64,000 nucleotides of DNA from Alphaproteobacteria bacterium (GTDB taxonomy: Bacteria; Bacteroidota; Bacteroidia; Bacteroidales; FEN-979): contig SACF01000008.1 in assembly GCA_009928665.1 (NCBI GenBank), positions 57,379 through 121,378 of the forward strand, in the 5' to 3' direction. Below, piece after piece: positions 52,709-61,167 of this stretch; positions within the stretch are counted from its first letter, which is position 1; every line of letters begins with the position of its first letter. The translations under genes were made by a program, and so were the position numbers. The notes below the pieces were generated by a model, which was not told the origin of the DNA, did not search any database, and saw only the letters and a list, made by a program, of their open reading frames with translations.

Positions 52709-53298
52709 GCCTTTTCTCCACCACTGAACTTACAAGGAAAAAGGATGAAAGAGCCGTCTCCGGATCAGTTCTTACTGCTGGTACAACCTTGCTGACCATT
52801 GGCAAAGCCAATGCAAAGCTGCACCAGGTGTTCGGGCAGGTTGCCCCGGATCAGTCGGTGCATTACGTTTCCTTGGGGGATTGGTCAACGCATGACCTGT
52901 TGTTCTTTCTACTGGAACAGACCGGCCCTGCCCGGGTATATTTCACAACCTGGGCGATCTCTGAGTATGCCATCCGGCAGTTGTACCAGTTCATCGAACA
53001 TGGATTGATCCTGGAGCTGAAGGGGATCTTCGACTACCGCAACGGCATTAGGAAGCCTGCCGAGCTTCAGTTCCTGCAGAAGATTACAACCGATATCAAG
53101 GCGGCCAAGTGCCATGCCAAGGTGACCGTGATCGAGAACGATCACTGGGGGATCAGTGTGGTGGGTTCGGCAAACTACACCCGTAATCCCCGAATTGAAG
53201 CAGGGGTACTCTGCTGCGACCGGAAGGTTACGGCGTTTCACCGTGACTGGATATTGCATGAACTTTCAAATACAAGCGTCTTCAATGGAAATGAATGA
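52705..53298 (+). CDS. PLD-family nuclease-like protein
   Basis: A 197-residue protein with one phospholipase-D signature: CHAKVTVIEND (H-x-K) followed by VVGSANYTRNPRIEAG, the G-S-x-N element. It matches the single-motif PLD_2 nucleases such as Nuc that act as dimers. In this setting, between capsid and terminase genes, a DNA-processing or packaging nuclease, or an anti-rival function, is possible. It overlaps its neighbours at both ends (4 and 14 bases), which supports a tight operon. Confidence 0.78.
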   Translation: MSLFSTTELTRKKDERAVSGSVLTAGTTLLTIGKANAKLHQVFGQVAPDQSVHYVSLGDWSTHDLLFFLLEQTGPARVYFTTWAISEYAIRQLYQFIEHGLILELKGIFDYRNGIRKPAELQFLQKITTDIKAAKCHAKVTVIENDHWGISVVGSANYTRNPRIEAGVLCCDRKVTAFHRDWILHELSNTSVFNGNE

Positions 53299-53563
53299 AT
53301 CCATGCTCAGCGACCTGGAAACGTACGCTTCGTTGATGTTTTCCAAAAGCGAAATTGCTGTGATCATGGAGGTGGATCCCGGTAAGTTGTCCGACCTGAT
53401 CGGCGATCCGCAAAGTTCGGCCGGAAAAGCATTTCAGCGCGGCCGTCTCAAAAGGGAAGCGGAACTGCGCAAGGGCATTTTTGACCTGGCTCAGAACGGT
53501 TCTTCGCCGGCACAGACGCTTGCTTTGAAACTTGTCGAAAACGCCAAAGCCGATGACGTATGA
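53285..53563 (+). CDS. Small DNA-binding protein, candidate small terminase subunit 1
   Basis: A 92-residue protein from MEMNESMLSDLETYA. The upstream part of the frame lies within the PLD gene. It contains FSKSEIAVIMEVDPGKLSDL, a helix-turn-helix like that of small terminase subunits. The C-terminal part is Arg/Lys-rich. The stop overlaps the start of the next gene (ATGA). Two small proteins precede the large terminase, and either could bind the packaging site. Confidence 0.55.
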   Translation: MEMNESMLSDLETYASLMFSKSEIAVIMEVDPGKLSDLIGDPQSSAGKAFQRGRLKREAELRKGIFDLAQNGSSPAQTLALKLVENAKADDV

Positions 53564-54174
53564 AAAGCCTGATCTCAGAAACCACCATGGAGCGCATCAA
53601 GCTCTATTACCTGTCGGAAAATGTAGAGCTTTCCGAACATGATCAGACGCTGCGCGAGCGTTGGGAAGCTGCTTACTCGATGCTGATCAACCAGAACGGC
53701 ACCAAACGCGAGGTGGTCAAAATGCTCATGAAGGTGTACGACATCTCCGATGTTCAGGCATATCGCGATGTGTACAATTGCACCCGCTGTTTCGGCCCAA
53801 TCCGTGGGATGGACCGGTATGCCCTGCGTGACATGGTCACCCAGTGGGCAATTGAAGCCTACCGCAAAGCCTCGGTGAAGAACGATTTCAAGGCCATCGG
53901 AATGCTCCTGGACAAGATCATCCGGGCCAACAACCTGGACAAAGAGGACCTCGAATTGCCTGATCCTTCCAAGATCCAGCCTCCGGTACAATTGCTGTCG
54001 ATCAACTACAATTTCCTGCATTCAGAGTACTTCAACCTGATCGATCCCAAAGCTCAGAAGGCGCTCCTGGAGCTGAACGAAAAGGTTATGGCGCTGATCG
54101 ATGCCTCGCCCATTGCCGACTACAAGAACATCCTGCTGGCTGAAGAACCTGCTATTCAAGATGCCCGAGAATAA
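53560..54174 (+). CDS. Candidate small terminase subunit 2
   Basis: A 204-residue, mostly helical protein. Its 14-base overlap with the terminase large-subunit gene suggests coupled translation and assembly. A region near residues 40-75 (NQNGTKREVVKMLMKVYDIS) reads as an HTH and the rest as long helices for oligomerisation, as in small terminases. The family is not confirmed, because small terminases vary greatly. Confidence 0.55.
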   Translation: MKSLISETTMERIKLYYLSENVELSEHDQTLRERWEAAYSMLINQNGTKREVVKMLMKVYDISDVQAYRDVYNCTRCFGPIRGMDRYALRDMVTQWAIEAYRKASVKNDFKAIGMLLDKIIRANNLDKEDLELPDPSKIQPPVQLLSINYNFLHSEYFNLIDPKAQKALLELNEKVMALIDASPIADYKNILLAEEPAIQDARE

Positions 54175-55666
54175 AGTACGACCGGCGCCCTACCTGAACG
54201 ATCCGCAGGTGGCCATCCAGCTTTCTCACAGTCCGCACAAAGTGTTCATCGGCGGCCGCGGAGTGGGCAAGACCACCATCATTGCCGAAGATATCATCCG
54301 CTATTTTATCGCCATGCCCAGGGGAAAGATATCTCTGAACGGATTGACCTATTTCCATATCCGGACAAAATCGCTGCCGCCGATCATCGACCACTTTGAA
54401 CGACGCGGTCTGTACCGGGGCATTCACTATTTTGTCGGGCACCGGGCTCCAAAGAGAAACGAATGGCCGGAACCTTATGCGCCGCCGCTTGATTACTCCA
54501 ACTGCATCCATTTTTACAACGGCTTCGTCGTTGAGTTCAACTCCTTCGACCGACCGGAAATGGCCCGCAGCGGTTCATACGACGGGATGATCTTCGACGA
54601 ATGCACGAAGCTGAAGAAAACCGCCATTGAATCCGATGTGTTGCCGGCCAACCGCGGCAACCGGGACCGGTTCGGTCACCTGAGGTTCCACCACGGCACT
54701 TTGTTTCTCGGAACCATGCCGCTGACACCCGACGGGGACTGGGTATTCGAATACCAGGAACTGGCAAAGGATATGCCTTCGAGGTACTGCTACCTGGAAG
54801 CATCTGCCATGCAGAATATCAAAATCCTGGGAAAGATGTATTTCCGGGATCTCAAGCGGGTTCTGCCGAAGATTGTGTATGATCTGGAAGTTCTGAATAT
54901 CCGCAGGAAACAGAATACCAACGGCTTTTACCCGCTTTTGAAAGCCTCCGAACATGGATACTCCGATTCATACCAGTACGATTATATCGACAAAGCAAAC
55001 CTGCCTGCGGCCGGGAACGTCTTCGACTGCCGGGCAGACAAAGACTGCATCGGAAGCGAACCGCTCTATGTCTCCTTCGATTTCGGCACTTCGCAGAATT
55101 GCATGATCGTGGCGCAATGGGACCGGGTGCTCAATGAAATCCGCATCATCCGGAACTTCTTTGTTGAGAATGAAACGCTTTCTGTTTTAGTGCAGCAGTT
55201 CATCGATCACTATAAATGCATGCCAGTCAGATATGTTTATCTTTACGGCGGCTCAGACGGGAATCGCAAGAACGATGCAGCTTCGCGCAACTCCTACTTC
55301 GATGATGTCAGGGAACAGATGACCCATTCAGGCTGGCAAGTCCAGCTCAGGGCAGAGCTGTATGAAGCGCACCACATGGATAAGTTCCAGTTCTGGTTCA
55401 AGTTCCTCTCGGGGGAGCACCCGGGACTTCCCGCCTTTCGCATCAACATGAACAACGCCATGGAGACTTTCTTCTCCATGGACAATGCCCCCATTCTTCC
55501 TCAGGAATTCAAGAAAGACAAATCGTCCGAGCGGCGCAAAGATCAGCCCCGGTGGAAAGCCACCGACCTGAGCGATGCCGCAGACAATTTGTTCTATTGG
55601 CTGCTCAGCCCGATGATAGGGGAGCAATATCCTGCCAATGAAATGATCCTGCTCCCCGGAAGATAG
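54161..55666 (+). CDS. Terminase large subunit
   Basis: A 501-residue protein from MPENKVRPAPYL. The Walker A motif FIGGRGVGKTTI is at residues about 25-36, Walker B is GMIFDECTK, and the nuclease domain has Asp residues in YVSFDFGTSQNC, GGSDGNRKND and LSDAADNLFYW. The ATPase drives DNA into a prohead and the RNase H-like nuclease cuts concatemers. The residues needed for both seem present, so packaging could be active. It is the last gene of the module; no portal gene follows, as would be usual, and the sequence passes into hairpin-rich non-coding DNA. Confidence 0.9.
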   Translation: MPENKVRPAPYLNDPQVAIQLSHSPHKVFIGGRGVGKTTIIAEDIIRYFIAMPRGKISLNGLTYFHIRTKSLPPIIDHFERRGLYRGIHYFVGHRAPKRNEWPEPYAPPLDYSNCIHFYNGFVVEFNSFDRPEMARSGSYDGMIFDECTKLKKTAIESDVLPANRGNRDRFGHLRFHHGTLFLGTMPLTPDGDWVFEYQELAKDMPSRYCYLEASAMQNIKILGKMYFRDLKRVLPKIVYDLEVLNIRRKQNTNGFYPLLKASEHGYSDSYQYDYIDKANLPAAGNVFDCRADKDCIGSEPLYVSFDFGTSQNCMIVAQWDRVLNEIRIIRNFFVENETLSVLVQQFIDHYKCMPVRYVYLYGGSDGNRKNDAASRNSYFDDVREQMTHSGWQVQLRAELYEAHHMDKFQFWFKFLSGEHPGLPAFRINMNNAMETFFSMDNAPILPQEFKKDKSSERRKDQPRWKATDLSDAADNLFYWLLSPMIGEQYPANEMILLPGR

Positions 55667-55808
55667 GGGAGCGGACTTCGCCCACCGTTTTTCGATCCGA
55701 TTTTTACATCTACATTATTAGATATGAGTCCTTAATTCATATATCCCGGACTTTGCGCCCGGTGCAATTGTATTTTTCGATAGGGCGGGGCGTGCACTTC
55801 GTGGAGAT

Positions 55809-55852
55809 TTTGTAACTGCAAAAGGGAATATTTACCCGTTTGTAGTTACAAA
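55809..55852. repeat. Long hairpin in the non-coding region after the terminase gene
   Basis: The arms TTTGTAACTGCAAA and TTTGTAGTTACAAA are complementary at 13 of 14 positions (one G-U) with a 16-base loop. It could be a terminator, an attachment-related site or a transposon-derived end. Confidence 0.55.
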
Positions 55853-55897
55853 TCAATATAATAGATTTTCTGTTTTGTAGTACGCCAAATGGGCGGA

Positions 55898-56021
55898 CTG
55901 CTTTTCTTTGTAGGCGCCAAGAAAAGCAGCAAAAGAAACGCCGGCAGGAATAAAACAGCGATATCCTGCCAGAAATCGGCGTACTTTTTTCTTTGGCGGC
56001 CAGGGGCAAAGCAAAAAGTAC
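55898..56021. repeat. Cluster of hairpins between the packaging genes and the next gene
   Basis: Three successive inverted repeats: CTGCTTTTCTT/AAGAAAAGCAG (55898-55929), a GGCAGGA/TCCTGCC pair near 55942-55970, and GTACTTTTT/AAAAAGTAC with inner CTTTG/CAAAG (55981-56021). Translations of the two long open frames here are low-complexity and give no protein pattern, so the region is read as structured non-coding DNA, perhaps a REP-like element. Confidence 0.55.
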
Positions 56022-56526
56022 CAAAAAAGAAACCCGACAGTGCCCTCCTTCCTAAATCACTGTGGCGACCGCCCCTTTCTCCCGGCCAGGAAAACATAGT
56101 TGCGTTCCTGATTACCCGCCTGATGGCGCATGCATGCGTATCCCAGCGTCCCAATTGATGTTGTTTAGGTTTTTCTTTTAGGGTTTCCGCTTTTGACACG
56201 CGGTTATCCCTTGCGGTCTGGACTGCTGGCCTGCAGGTTATCATTGCTCGCCGGCTTGGGCACCGGGGTATCTTCCGGATCGGAGAATTGATTTTGCTAT
56301 CCCTTGCTTTCCCTTTTTGGATTGGTAACTCACAAACATTCACGGACTGGTTTCCCGGTCTATATCGTATGCTAAGCTATGAGCCCACTCCTGGGTGAAA
56401 AGCGCTGCTCATTCAAGGATTTTCCCGGCATATCCTCGCTATGCTCCGGTATTCCAGTTCCTCCTTGAGTGCCCCTCCATGGTCTTCATGACACTTGCCT
56501 ACATAAACACCTAAAAAACAACAGTC
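56022..56526. other. Non-coding stretch ahead of the SSB-tail-like gene
   Basis: About 500 bases with no supported gene. The long minus-strand open frame across it (up to 56343) reads as repeat-like residue runs and was rejected. It has stretches of higher GC than the genes that follow. A promoter for the 56527 gene probably lies near its end, but no TAnnTTTG element is clear. Confidence 0.35.
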
Positions 56527-56856
56527 ATGAAAACATTTGAAAAGAATTACATCGCAAAGGGAAAGAAAATCAACGGAATGCAGATCGTAAGGATCTCGAT
56601 CAAGGTGGAAGATATCCTCCAGCATGCCCACGAATACAAAGGCGAACAGTATCTCACCTTCGAGGTGGCCAAGCTTCAGAACCCGGACAGCTTCGGAAAC
56701 GATTACACCGTGTATGTCAACAAACTGGTGGAAACCGAAGAAAAACCCCAGAAAACAGCCCCCAAAACCGCTTCACCGGAAGAAAAACCCCAAAAAAGCG
56801 CCAAGAAAGCGGCCAAGGCAACCAGGGAACCGGCTAACGATGAGATTCCCTTCTAA
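56527..56856 (+). CDS. Small protein with an SSB-like acidic C-terminal tip
   Basis: A 109-residue protein. Residues 1-75 look like a small beta-barrel-type domain (ISIKVEDILQHAHEYKGEQYLTF as helices and strands), residues 75-100 are a Lys/Ala/Pro-rich linker, and the end is NDEIPF. The final acidic residues plus I-P-F match the tip of single-stranded DNA-binding proteins that recruits other replication enzymes. A short ssDNA-binding protein is plausible but the fold is not clearly an OB. It may serve the primase of the same element. Confidence 0.55.
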   Translation: MKTFEKNYIAKGKKINGMQIVRISIKVEDILQHAHEYKGEQYLTFEVAKLQNPDSFGNDYTVYVNKLVETEEKPQKTAPKTASPEEKPQKSAKKAAKATREPANDEIPF

Positions 56857-56994
56857 AATCCGGGAGAAAGGAGCCGTGGTCGCCACGGCTTTCTTTTTGG
56901 TCGTAGAATAACTGCCCATGCGTAACTTAGGACTTCAAATTAGGAATTGGGGAAAGTCGAAAGAATTTTGTATTCTTGCAATCAAAGACCCATT

Positions 56995-58878
56995 ATGGCT
57001 AAATTGAGTTTGCTTTTTATTCTTGGTACAGTTCTATTTTTTGGCTGTCAGAATAACACATCTGATGGAGTCGTTATAAGAGATAAGACTGAATTCAAAG
57101 CTAAGTTGGATTCCCTCAGATTTTTCGATTCTTTAGTGGACATAAAAAAGGCAGCAGATAATAAACTTGCGCACAAGTTTGCAGATAAGGCATTGTCTCT
57201 GGCATTATCAATGAATACTGAGGAAGCATTGGCTAAGGCATTTATAATAAAGGGAATCGCCTATAAGAATTATAAAAGCGATTCCAGTTTTATTTTCTAT
57301 TCGAAAGCCTTAAAAATTGTCGATAAAAATAATTTTATACATCTCAAGGCAAAGCTATATTATAATATTGCAATGGTATATTTGGCTGCTGTTGATTATA
57401 AAATGGCTGTAATTTTTCTCGATTCATCCGTTAATAATTCAAGGAGATGGGGTGAATTTCCCTTATTATCAAATGCATACAATGCTCTTGGAAATATTAA
57501 GAATTCACTTCTGGATACGACTGAAGCCAGAATAATGTTTGATTCTGCATATTTTATTGCAAAAAGAAACAATCTGTCAAGCCAAATGGGGGTTGCATTG
57601 GCAAGTCGTACATTATTTGAAAAGGATCCCGAAATTACGGAGAAAAACTGGCAGGATGCCATTAAGTTACTCAGCCGGCACCTTGGTAATGAGGAACAAA
57701 TATCTCTCATTCAAATTAATTTGGGACTGATGAAGGTAAATCCTGATTCCGCGATTGCCCATTATCGGTCATCTCTTGATGTGGCAAAATCTGGAAATTT
57801 CCCTGAATTGGAAATTGCGGCATTCAATAATATGGCTTATAGTTTGCTTGAAAAAAACGATTTTCAGGGAGCTGAAAATTGTTTGAAAGACCATGCAATC
57901 CCTATTGCTCAAAGAATTGAAGATTTCGATTGGTTATCAAGTTTATTTGATACCTATGCCGATGTCATGTTGGCTCAGTCGAAGATATCCAAAGCATTTA
58001 AGTATGAAAGACAATCGCTAAAGATGCGATTGGAGGCCAATCGAAAATATGCAAATGATCAAGTAAGATTGTTGTCGGTTTTGTTAGATGTGAAAAACAA
58101 GGAGCTCAGAATTCAATCCAATGAAAGCATTATTCGAATGAAAGAAAATAGAATTCGGCTCGCCCTTTTTTTATTTGGGTGTGCGATTTTGATTCTATTG
58201 CTAACAATCCTATTTTACAGCTGGCGTTTGCAAAAAAACAAAATTCGATATCAGGACTCACTTTTGAAATCCGCCAATAAGTTGATTGATCTCGAAGAGA
58301 ATCAAAAGGGAAAAATTTCAATGGAGTTGCATGACCTGGCAAATCCCTTTTATATTGCTATAGTCAAACAGATTGATCTTGCAAAGATCAGCGACCCATT
58401 AATTGAGCGGGAACTTAAAGAAAAGTTGTCAACCTTGACAGAAGGGATTCGCGCTATCTCTCATAGAATTGATAATAGCTTCATTGGTCAAATACCGCTA
58501 CCAGATTTAATTTATGGCCTTACTAATGATGTTCAAACTATTTCAGCAGTTCCAATTCATTTCAGCTGTATAGATTATCAAATAAATTTGTCATATGAAA
58601 AGACGATGCATGTATACAGAATTATTCAGGAAATTCTATTTAATGCTATGAAATATGTAACAAGCGGTAAAGTTGAGATTGAACTTGCCGTTGAAGAGAA
58701 TCACTTGTTTGTTTTTTATTCCGATACAGGCCCGGGAATGGAATCAGGATTTCCGGTAAAAAAAGGATTAGGAATCTCAAATATCCATGAGAGAGCTAGG
58801 ATTCTGGGGGGGAAAGCAATCATGAATTCGGAAGTTGGGTCCGGCACTCAATGGAATATTTCAATCCCATTAAAATGA
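56995..58878 (+). CDS. Lipoprotein-type TPR sensor histidine kinase
   Basis: A 627-residue protein from MAKLSLLFILGTVLFFGCQ. The lipobox-like LFFGC and the start choice agree; the longer frame adds an unlikely leader. Residues about 40-400 form TPR repeats, residues about 397-420 a membrane helix, and the rest a kinase core of the NarX/DesK type: SMELHDLANPFYIAIV (His in the HisKA_3 box), then IIQEILFNAMKYV and KGLGISNIHERARILGG. This layout, with a periplasmic TPR sensor, is common in Bacteroidota. The next gene encodes the partner response regulator. Confidence 0.9.
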   Translation: MAKLSLLFILGTVLFFGCQNNTSDGVVIRDKTEFKAKLDSLRFFDSLVDIKKAADNKLAHKFADKALSLALSMNTEEALAKAFIIKGIAYKNYKSDSSFIFYSKALKIVDKNNFIHLKAKLYYNIAMVYLAAVDYKMAVIFLDSSVNNSRRWGEFPLLSNAYNALGNIKNSLLDTTEARIMFDSAYFIAKRNNLSSQMGVALASRTLFEKDPEITEKNWQDAIKLLSRHLGNEEQISLIQINLGLMKVNPDSAIAHYRSSLDVAKSGNFPELEIAAFNNMAYSLLEKNDFQGAENCLKDHAIPIAQRIEDFDWLSSLFDTYADVMLAQSKISKAFKYERQSLKMRLEANRKYANDQVRLLSVLLDVKNKELRIQSNESIIRMKENRIRLALFLFGCAILILLLTILFYSWRLQKNKIRYQDSLLKSANKLIDLEENQKGKISMELHDLANPFYIAIVKQIDLAKISDPLIERELKEKLSTLTEGIRAISHRIDNSFIGQIPLPDLIYGLTNDVQTISAVPIHFSCIDYQINLSYEKTMHVYRIIQEILFNAMKYVTSGKVEIELAVEENHLFVFYSDTGPGMESGFPVKKGLGISNIHERARILGGKAIMNSEVGSGTQWNISIPLK

Positions 58879-58903
58879 TTAAAGATTAATAAATATATCC
58901 CGT

Positions 58904-59536
58904 ATGATACGATTGTTCGTTATCGAGGATCATTTAATGGTGATCCTTTCGAGTTTTAGGTTCCTTTTCAGACCTCAAAGGGATGGCATCACAATTTCTG
59001 GATCGGCGGAATCAATCGATGATGTGATATTAAAAGCTTCACCACTGGATTTTGATATTTTTATCCTGGATCTTCATATCCCGAATCATCAGCCAATAGA
59101 TAATGTCAAGAATTTAAAACAACACTTTCCTGACAAACCAATCATTATTTATACAGGAGAAAAATCTGCCATCTGGAAGAGCAGAATGTTTCATGAGGGT
59201 GTTTCAGCATATATCACAAAAGATTCGACCAGAGAGGAGTTAAAGCTTGCCATTCAAAAAGTAGCGCAGGGAGAGCGGTTTAATGTATTTATTCAGGAAA
59301 TTTCGAAGAAAAACTACAATCCCGATGACTCTACCATAGATAATCCGAAGTTTACTACATTGCAAAGAAGTATTCTTTCCTATCTGGCAAATGGATCAAC
59401 CCATAAGGAAATTTCTGATAAAATAGGAGTCAGCCGGTCTATGATCGAAAAGATATTGAAATCCATGAGAGAATCCTTCAAAGTAAAGAATAATCTTGAA
59501 TTGATCAAGTTGCTCTCCAAAGCAGGCTCAGTTTAG
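58904..59536 (+). CDS. NarL/LuxR-family response regulator
   Basis: A 210-residue protein with a receiver (DFDIFILDLHIP, phospho-Asp in the third strand; EDH acidic pair near the N-terminus) and a C-terminal LuxR-type HTH (FTTLQRSILSYLANGSTHKEIS ... IGVSRSMIEKILKSMRE). It follows the kinase gene by 25 bases, so the two form a two-component system. Targets are unknown; the secreted-protein genes downstream are possible ones. Confidence 0.9.
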   Translation: MIRLFVIEDHLMVILSSFRFLFRPQRDGITISGSAESIDDVILKASPLDFDIFILDLHIPNHQPIDNVKNLKQHFPDKPIIIYTGEKSAIWKSRMFHEGVSAYITKDSTREELKLAIQKVAQGERFNVFIQEISKKNYNPDDSTIDNPKFTTLQRSILSYLANGSTHKEISDKIGVSRSMIEKILKSMRESFKVKNNLELIKLLSKAGSV

Positions 59537-59576
59537 ACTCAAACCTTTCTTGACATCGATTTTTCAGAATTTTAGA

Positions 59577-59632
59577 GGCGATTTCACTATTCATTTAATT
59601 TTCGTTATTCAATCGCCGCTTAAAAAGTGGCG
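59577..59632 (+). terminator. Hairpins after the two-component operon
   Basis: An outer pair GGCGATT/AATCGCC and an inner stem CGCCGCTT/AAGTGGCG (one G-U) just downstream of the regulator gene, followed by an A-rich run. It is probably the operon's terminator. Confidence 0.4.
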
Positions 59633-59800
59633 ACGAAAAAAGTATATCTTCTTGTGATTCTGCAAGAAAGGCTTTCCATGACTTTTCCGATACACAATTG
59701 TATACCATTCAAAATGAACAAATGATACTCAGGTCTATATATTTGAATAACATACCCTTAGGATGATATTTGTCTTTTATTAATCCTAATACAAACAGGC

Positions 59801-60310
59801 ATGAAAAAAGTATTAATTCCAGTCTTCGTGATTATGATGGTTTTAGTTGTAAAAGCCGTAAATGCTCAAGTCATTCCCACCTATCCGATACCGTCATTTA
59901 ATGTAAAGGTTATTGGGTATGCAAATTTCCGCCAGGATTACCATTCTAATTCAAAATCAACAAGGGAGAAGCGAAATGTTCAGGTGAATATCACCTCCGC
60001 AAATCCTTATGGTTGCACTGCCACGGTATGGATTTACAGTCTTGATCACACAACTGTGCTTGGCCCATTCACGGTAACATGTGGTCAGACATTGACAGTG
60101 CCAATCGATGACCGGCAATGGGGTGTCCTGGTAGAAAGTGAAGAAGAAGTTGTCGTTGATGTTTGGATTGAGACCGGGGATAGTAGTAATATCCAGGGGG
60201 CAACAAAGAAAAGAAAGAATCATACCATCAAGAGTACTATGCATTATGTGAATTTGGCTCAACCTCCTATGAGGATTAATAAATTCTATAAGAAATTTTA
60301 TTATCAGTAA
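59801..60310 (+). CDS. Secreted beta-rich hypothetical protein
   Basis: A 169-residue protein with a signal peptide ending at NAQ (residues 1-23). The mature part looks like a beta sandwich (VIGYANFRQDYHSN, GCTATVWIYSLDH, VDVWIETGDSS). It has two Cys that could form a disulfide. No family is recognised. It lies downstream of the two-component system, and the next gene is also a secreted protein. Confidence 0.6.
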   Translation: MKKVLIPVFVIMMVLVVKAVNAQVIPTYPIPSFNVKVIGYANFRQDYHSNSKSTREKRNVQVNITSANPYGCTATVWIYSLDHTTVLGPFTVTCGQTLTVPIDDRQWGVLVESEEEVVVDVWIETGDSSNIQGATKKRKNHTIKSTMHYVNLAQPPMRINKFYKKFYYQ

Positions 60311-60380
60311 AACCTATCGCATTAATCATGCTAAAAAACAACATTGAGTTTTTGGGGAAAAACAACTATGAGTTTTAATT

Positions 60381-60410
60381 CCCATAGCTTCGGGCATACT
60401 CTGCTATGGG
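60381..60410 (+). terminator. Terminator-like hairpin before the next secreted-protein gene
   Basis: CCCATAGC/GCTATGGG with a 14-base loop, then ATATTTTTA. It lies 71 bases past the previous stop and closes that gene. Confidence 0.5.
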
Positions 60411-60517
60411 ATATTTTTACGATTAAAATCCTGTCTTTAGGCCCGACAAGCCAGGGGAGTCTTTTATTAATTTTTACTTTTCTGTTTACAAACCCATCAT
60501 CAAAAAAATTTGATATT

Positions 60518-60949
60518 ATGAAAAAACTATTCTTACTTCTTGTTTTGGTTCTTTTCTCGACCATATCATTTGCTCAGGGATCGTGGATCTACCCTGAAAT
60601 CTCAGCCAACATGCAGATTATAGACAATAATACAGTAGCGCCGGCCGGAATTTTCGTATATGTTGAGGTACTTACCTCCGACGGCAACTATTCAACTTGG
60701 TATAATACGACTTATCCTATTCCAATTACTGTTGCACCAAGTTCATTCTATTCAACTTTTCAATCGAGTAGTACAGGAATTGCTGTTTGGAAACCGAGTC
60801 CAATGCCAATGAATTACTATGTATTAAATTTCCGTTGTGAAAAGAGGAATGGTTCGTTGCTTTCCAGAACAAATGTATACAAAGTAGCACAGCTGGATGC
60901 CAACAACAATCTAGTAGTCAGCAGTACAGTTGTACTAACTCTTCCTTAG
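60518..60949 (+). CDS. Secreted hypothetical protein
   Basis: A 143-residue protein from MKKLFLLLVLVLFSTISFAQ; the longer frame upstream includes non-coding and terminator sequence, so it was not used. After the signal peptide the sequence is beta-rich (IFVYVEVLTSDGNYSTW, YVLNFRCEKRNG). No catalytic motif or family is recognised. It ends 13 bases before a perfect hairpin terminator. Confidence 0.6.
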   Translation: MKKLFLLLVLVLFSTISFAQGSWIYPEISANMQIIDNNTVAPAGIFVYVEVLTSDGNYSTWYNTTYPIPITVAPSSFYSTFQSSSTGIAVWKPSPMPMNYYVLNFRCEKRNGSLLSRTNVYKVAQLDANNNLVVSSTVVLTLP

Positions 60950-60962
60950 CACCTTCTCTTCA

Positions 60963-61003
60963 AAACAAGGAAGGTTGTTGTTTAATCACAGCCTTCCTTG
61001 TTT
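60963..61003 (+). terminator. Perfect hairpin terminator
   Basis: AAACAAGGAAGG / CCTTCCTTGTTT is a 12-bp perfect inverted repeat with a 17-base loop, just downstream of the secreted-protein stop. Confidence 0.7.
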
Positions 61004-61130
61004 AAAAATGTATTTTCATGTCCTTTAACGACATGCATCAATTTGCATTGGTATTTTATCAATACATGTAACTTTATTGGAGAGATACTGGAATTTAGAA
61101 TCATAGAATCATTAAATTTGACTTTAAATT

Positions 61131-61156
61131 GATAGACAGTTCTGATAGACAGTTCT
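61131..61156. repeat. Tandem 13-bp duplication before the SBBP gene
   Basis: GATAGACAGTTCT occurs twice in direct succession, ending 11 bases before the start codon of the long secreted protein. It could be a short copying slip or part of a regulatory site. Confidence 0.5.
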
Positions 61157-61167
61157 ATATATTGTAA

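Noticed and set aside
55846..56343. 165-codon minus-strand open frame after the terminase gene
   Set aside because: Its translation is made of runs such as LLLLFLAP and FFFGTF that come from the hairpin-rich DNA, with no fold-like pattern and no start context.
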